Source: CAUPWF01 sp044425815
GTDB taxonomy: Bacteria > Bacillota > Clostridia > Lachnospirales > Lachnospiraceae
Assembly: GCA_044425815.1 (NCBI GenBank)
Contig: JAWXVA010000006.1
Span: 1-52,975 of the forward strand
Direction of reading: 5' to 3'
Length of the DNA: 52,975 bases
A model generated the notes under the pieces. That model had not been told where the DNA came from and searched no databases. It worked only from the letters and a program-made list of their open reading frames with translations. Of the stretch, positions 51,228 through 52,975 are shown piece after piece (position 1 is the first letter of the stretch; each line of letters begins with the position of its first letter). A program made the translations under genes and the position numbers.

Positions 51228-52058
51228 TTATCCTTTTACTCCAGATAATGCCACACCTTGTATAAAATGTTTCTGTGCTGCAAGATAAACAACGATAATT
51301 GGTAATAAAGCTAAGGTTGCACCTGCCATCTGTACAGCAAAGTTTGCTGAATATTGGCTCTTAAAGGTTGCTATACCTACACTAAGTACTTGTTTATTGA
51401 TATCACTAATATAAATCAACGGGCTCATGTACTCGTTCCATCCCCATGTAAATGCCAAAATAAAAAGTGCTGCTAATTGTGATTTTGCTAGAGGTAATAC
51501 AATTTGGAAGAATGTACGATATTCATTACTTCCATCAATTCTAGCCGCTTCGATTAGCTCATCTGGTATCGAAGTGAAGAATTGCCTCATTAAAAATATC
51601 GAAAATCCATTAAACGCCCACGGTAGTGAAACTGAAAGTAATGTATTTAATAAACCAAATTGCTTAAATATCAAAAACTGTGGAATAATCCTTACTTGAA
51701 CTGGAATCATTAATGTAGCAATAAATAATGCAAACAACACATTTTTTCCTGTAAAGCTAAGCTTTGCAAATGCATAACCAGATAGCGAGCTAAATAATAA
51801 GATAAATGCCACAACCATAATTGCTACTAAAAATGTGTTAATATACCACTGTGAAAATGGATATTCAGTAAAGGCTAAACTGTAGTTTCCCCAGTTCACA
51901 TTCTCTGGTATCCATTGGATTGGAATCGAGAAAACATCCGCCTCGTATTTAAATGATGCTGAAAGCATCCACACTACAGGGAATACCATTATGATTGCAA
52001 TGATTCCCAATAAAACTGTCAGAATTATACTTTTAATTAATTGTTTTTTTTGTCTCAT
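51228..52058 (-). CDS. Oligosaccharide ABC importer permease (CUT1, MalG-like)
   Basis: 276 residues with six membrane segments. The EAA loop is complete (EAARIDGSNEYRTFFQIVLP), as in the C-terminal permease of CUT1 transporters. It pairs with the MalF-like permease encoded 12 bases upstream. Its end lies about 80 bases from the GntR start, with the GntR promoter in between. The ATPase is not in this window; Firmicute CUT1 systems often share an unlinked MsmK-type ATPase. Confidence 0.92.
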   Translation of the reverse strand: MRQKKQLIKSIILTVLLGIIAIIMVFPVVWMLSASFKYEADVFSIPIQWIPENVNWGNYSLAFTEYPFSQWYINTFLVAIMVVAFILLFSSLSGYAFAKLSFTGKNVLFALFIATLMIPVQVRIIPQFLIFKQFGLLNTLLSVSLPWAFNGFSIFLMRQFFTSIPDELIEAARIDGSNEYRTFFQIVLPLAKSQLAALFILAFTWGWNEYMSPLIYISDINKQVLSVGIATFKSQYSANFAVQMAGATLALLPIIVVYLAAQKHFIQGVALSGVKG

Positions 52059-52070
52059 GATTTCCCTCTC

Positions 52071-52946
52071 CTATGTGTATTTAACCCATCTTTTTTGACC
52101 AATAAACTGGATAACCGTAACTACCATAAGTACTGCAAAGTATATCCAGGCTGCTGCAGATGCAAATCCCATATCATATTCACTAAATGCTTTTGTATAG
52201 ATACGTAAGATCATAGTATATGTAGTCGTTCCTGGACCACCACCAGTTAACATCTGTACTTCTTCAAACGTTCGGAATGCCATGATTAAATTTGTAATTA
52301 CTAGGAAGAAAGTAGTTGGAGAAACAAGTGGCACTGTTATGTAACGGAATTGTTGTAATTTCGTTGCACCATCGATAGAAGCAGCTTCATAGTAACTTCC
52401 TGAAATACCTTGTAACGATGCCAAATAGATTACAACACAATATCCAATGTTTTTCCATATTATGAATAGTGCGACAACTGGTAACGCCCATGTAATGCTT
52501 GATGCCCATCCTGGTGGATTCTCTACTCCGATTGCTCTTAAAAATTCATTTACAGGACCAAAATCTGCATTAAACACTGCTGAAAAAACCAATGCCGATG
52601 CAGTTGTAATTGCAATATATGGCATAAAGTATGCAGCTCTAAGAGCTCCTTTCGCAAATATTTTACTATTCAATAAGTATGCAAGCACAAGTGCTAAGAA
52701 TAATAACATTGGAACAATCATTACTGCCAATTTAATATTATTCCAAAATCCTGTAATAAAGTAATCGTCTTTCAACACTGCTGCGTAATTTTTGAGCCCT
52801 ATAAATGTAGATGCTGAAAACCCTTGGAACATATTCCAATCCATAAAGCTAATTACTAATGAATAACACAGTGGAAATACCATGAATGCAAAGAACCCTA
52901 GCAACGACACTCCAATAAAGGAATATCCTACTAAATTCTCTTTCAT
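52071..52946 (-). CDS. Oligosaccharide ABC importer permease (CUT1, MalF-like)
   Basis: 291 residues with six membrane segments and the EAA motif EAASIDGATKLQQFRYITVP. An AAGGAGG ribosome binding site lies upstream at the window edge. By usual gene order, the binding-protein gene should lie just upstream, beyond the window. The presence of a CUT1 (oligosaccharide) and a CUT2 (monosaccharide) importer in one locus suggests that both oligomers and a monosaccharide are taken up. Confidence 0.92.
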   Translation of the reverse strand: MKENLVGYSFIGVSLLGFFAFMVFPLCYSLVISFMDWNMFQGFSASTFIGLKNYAAVLKDDYFITGFWNNIKLAVMIVPMLLFLALVLAYLLNSKIFAKGALRAAYFMPYIAITTASALVFSAVFNADFGPVNEFLRAIGVENPPGWASSITWALPVVALFIIWKNIGYCVVIYLASLQGISGSYYEAASIDGATKLQQFRYITVPLVSPTTFFLVITNLIMAFRTFEEVQMLTGGGPGTTTYTMILRIYTKAFSEYDMGFASAAAWIYFAVLMVVTVIQFIGQKRWVKYT

Positions 52947-52975
52947 CCTCCTTTTAAAGCTTACTTTTGATTTTT

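Noticed and set aside
36321..52946. Glycosaminoglycan (heparin/chondroitin) or uronate degradation as the role of the sulfatase locus
   Set aside because: No polysaccharide lyase, unsaturated glucuronyl hydrolase, KduI or KduD gene is present, and the ALDH plus enolase-superfamily pair is not needed for that route. It cannot be excluded that such genes lie outside the window.

Overview
The window is low-GC DNA from an anaerobic clostridium, most likely a Lachnospiraceae-type Firmicute. Supporting signs are strong AGGAGG ribosome binding sites, consensus sigma-A promoters, indolepyruvate:ferredoxin oxidoreductase, rubredoxin, two oxygen-sensitive radical SAM maturases, YitT and YesL family proteins, and Firmicute-type sugar ABC importers. 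I saw no tRNA, rRNA, CRISPR array or complete insertion sequence.

Layout. (1) 1-1.5 kb, minus strand: the first codons of a probable murE and a two-gene DUF3990/XRE toxin-antitoxin-like pair. (2) 1.5-6.4 kb: a TrmB-type regulator, a divergent IlvD/Edd dehydratase and an ornithine-cyclodeaminase-family enzyme, read divergently from an Xaa-Pro peptidase; both divergent promoters are near consensus and each is followed by a palindrome. (3) 6.4-8.8 kb: DNA polymerase IV, a short YgjP-like metallopeptidase and a YdcF-like protein whose coding sequence holds a perfect 21-bp inverted repeat. (4) 8.8-15.4 kb: a four-gene minus-strand operon of a one-module NRPS (C-A-T-R), a membrane SpoIIE-type phosphatase, an anti-sigma-type kinase and a STAS antagonist. 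(5) 15.4-29 kb: mainly core metabolism, namely rubredoxin (too short for usual ORF calling), peptidase T, DbpA helicase, YitT protein, 2-hydroxyacid dehydrogenase, iorAB with a phenylacetate-CoA-ligase-like gene, malQ, a GNAT, an HD protein and a tungsten-oxidoreductase-type radical SAM maturase with no visible partner. (6) 29.0-31.3 kb: a tandem duplication of an Rpn-family nuclease gene. Copy 1 is intact; copy 2 is split by one extra A in a homopolymer. Both have an internal start that could make a small C-terminal protein. (7) 31.3-53 kb, all minus strand: a carbohydrate locus with anaerobic sulfatase maturase, two sulfatases, MATE transporter, enolase-superfamily enzyme, GH127, aldehyde dehydrogenase, a ribose-type ABC importer, two KDG-kinase-like PfkB proteins, KDPG aldolase, a GntR/FCD regulator and two CUT1 permeases.

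How the genes may work together. The last region reads as one pathway: desulfation and hydrolysis of a sulfated oligosaccharide, uptake, oxidation of an open-chain aldose by an aldehyde dehydrogenase, isomerisation or dehydration by the enolase-superfamily enzyme, phosphorylation of the 2-keto-3-deoxy acid and cleavage to pyruvate and glyceraldehyde-3-phosphate. Aldehyde dehydrogenase + cycloisomerase-type enolase + KDG kinase + KDPG aldolase + GH127 + sulfatases matches 3,6-anhydrogalactose (carrageenan- or agar-type) catabolism better than the alternatives I considered, but no gene here proves the substrate. A shared 12-mer, GATAACTGATAT (one mismatch in one copy), lies at three promoters of this locus and is the probable GntR operator.

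The most unusual systems are the NRPS/partner-switching operon, the Rpn tandem pair with putative intragenic antitoxins, and the sulfated anhydro-sugar locus.
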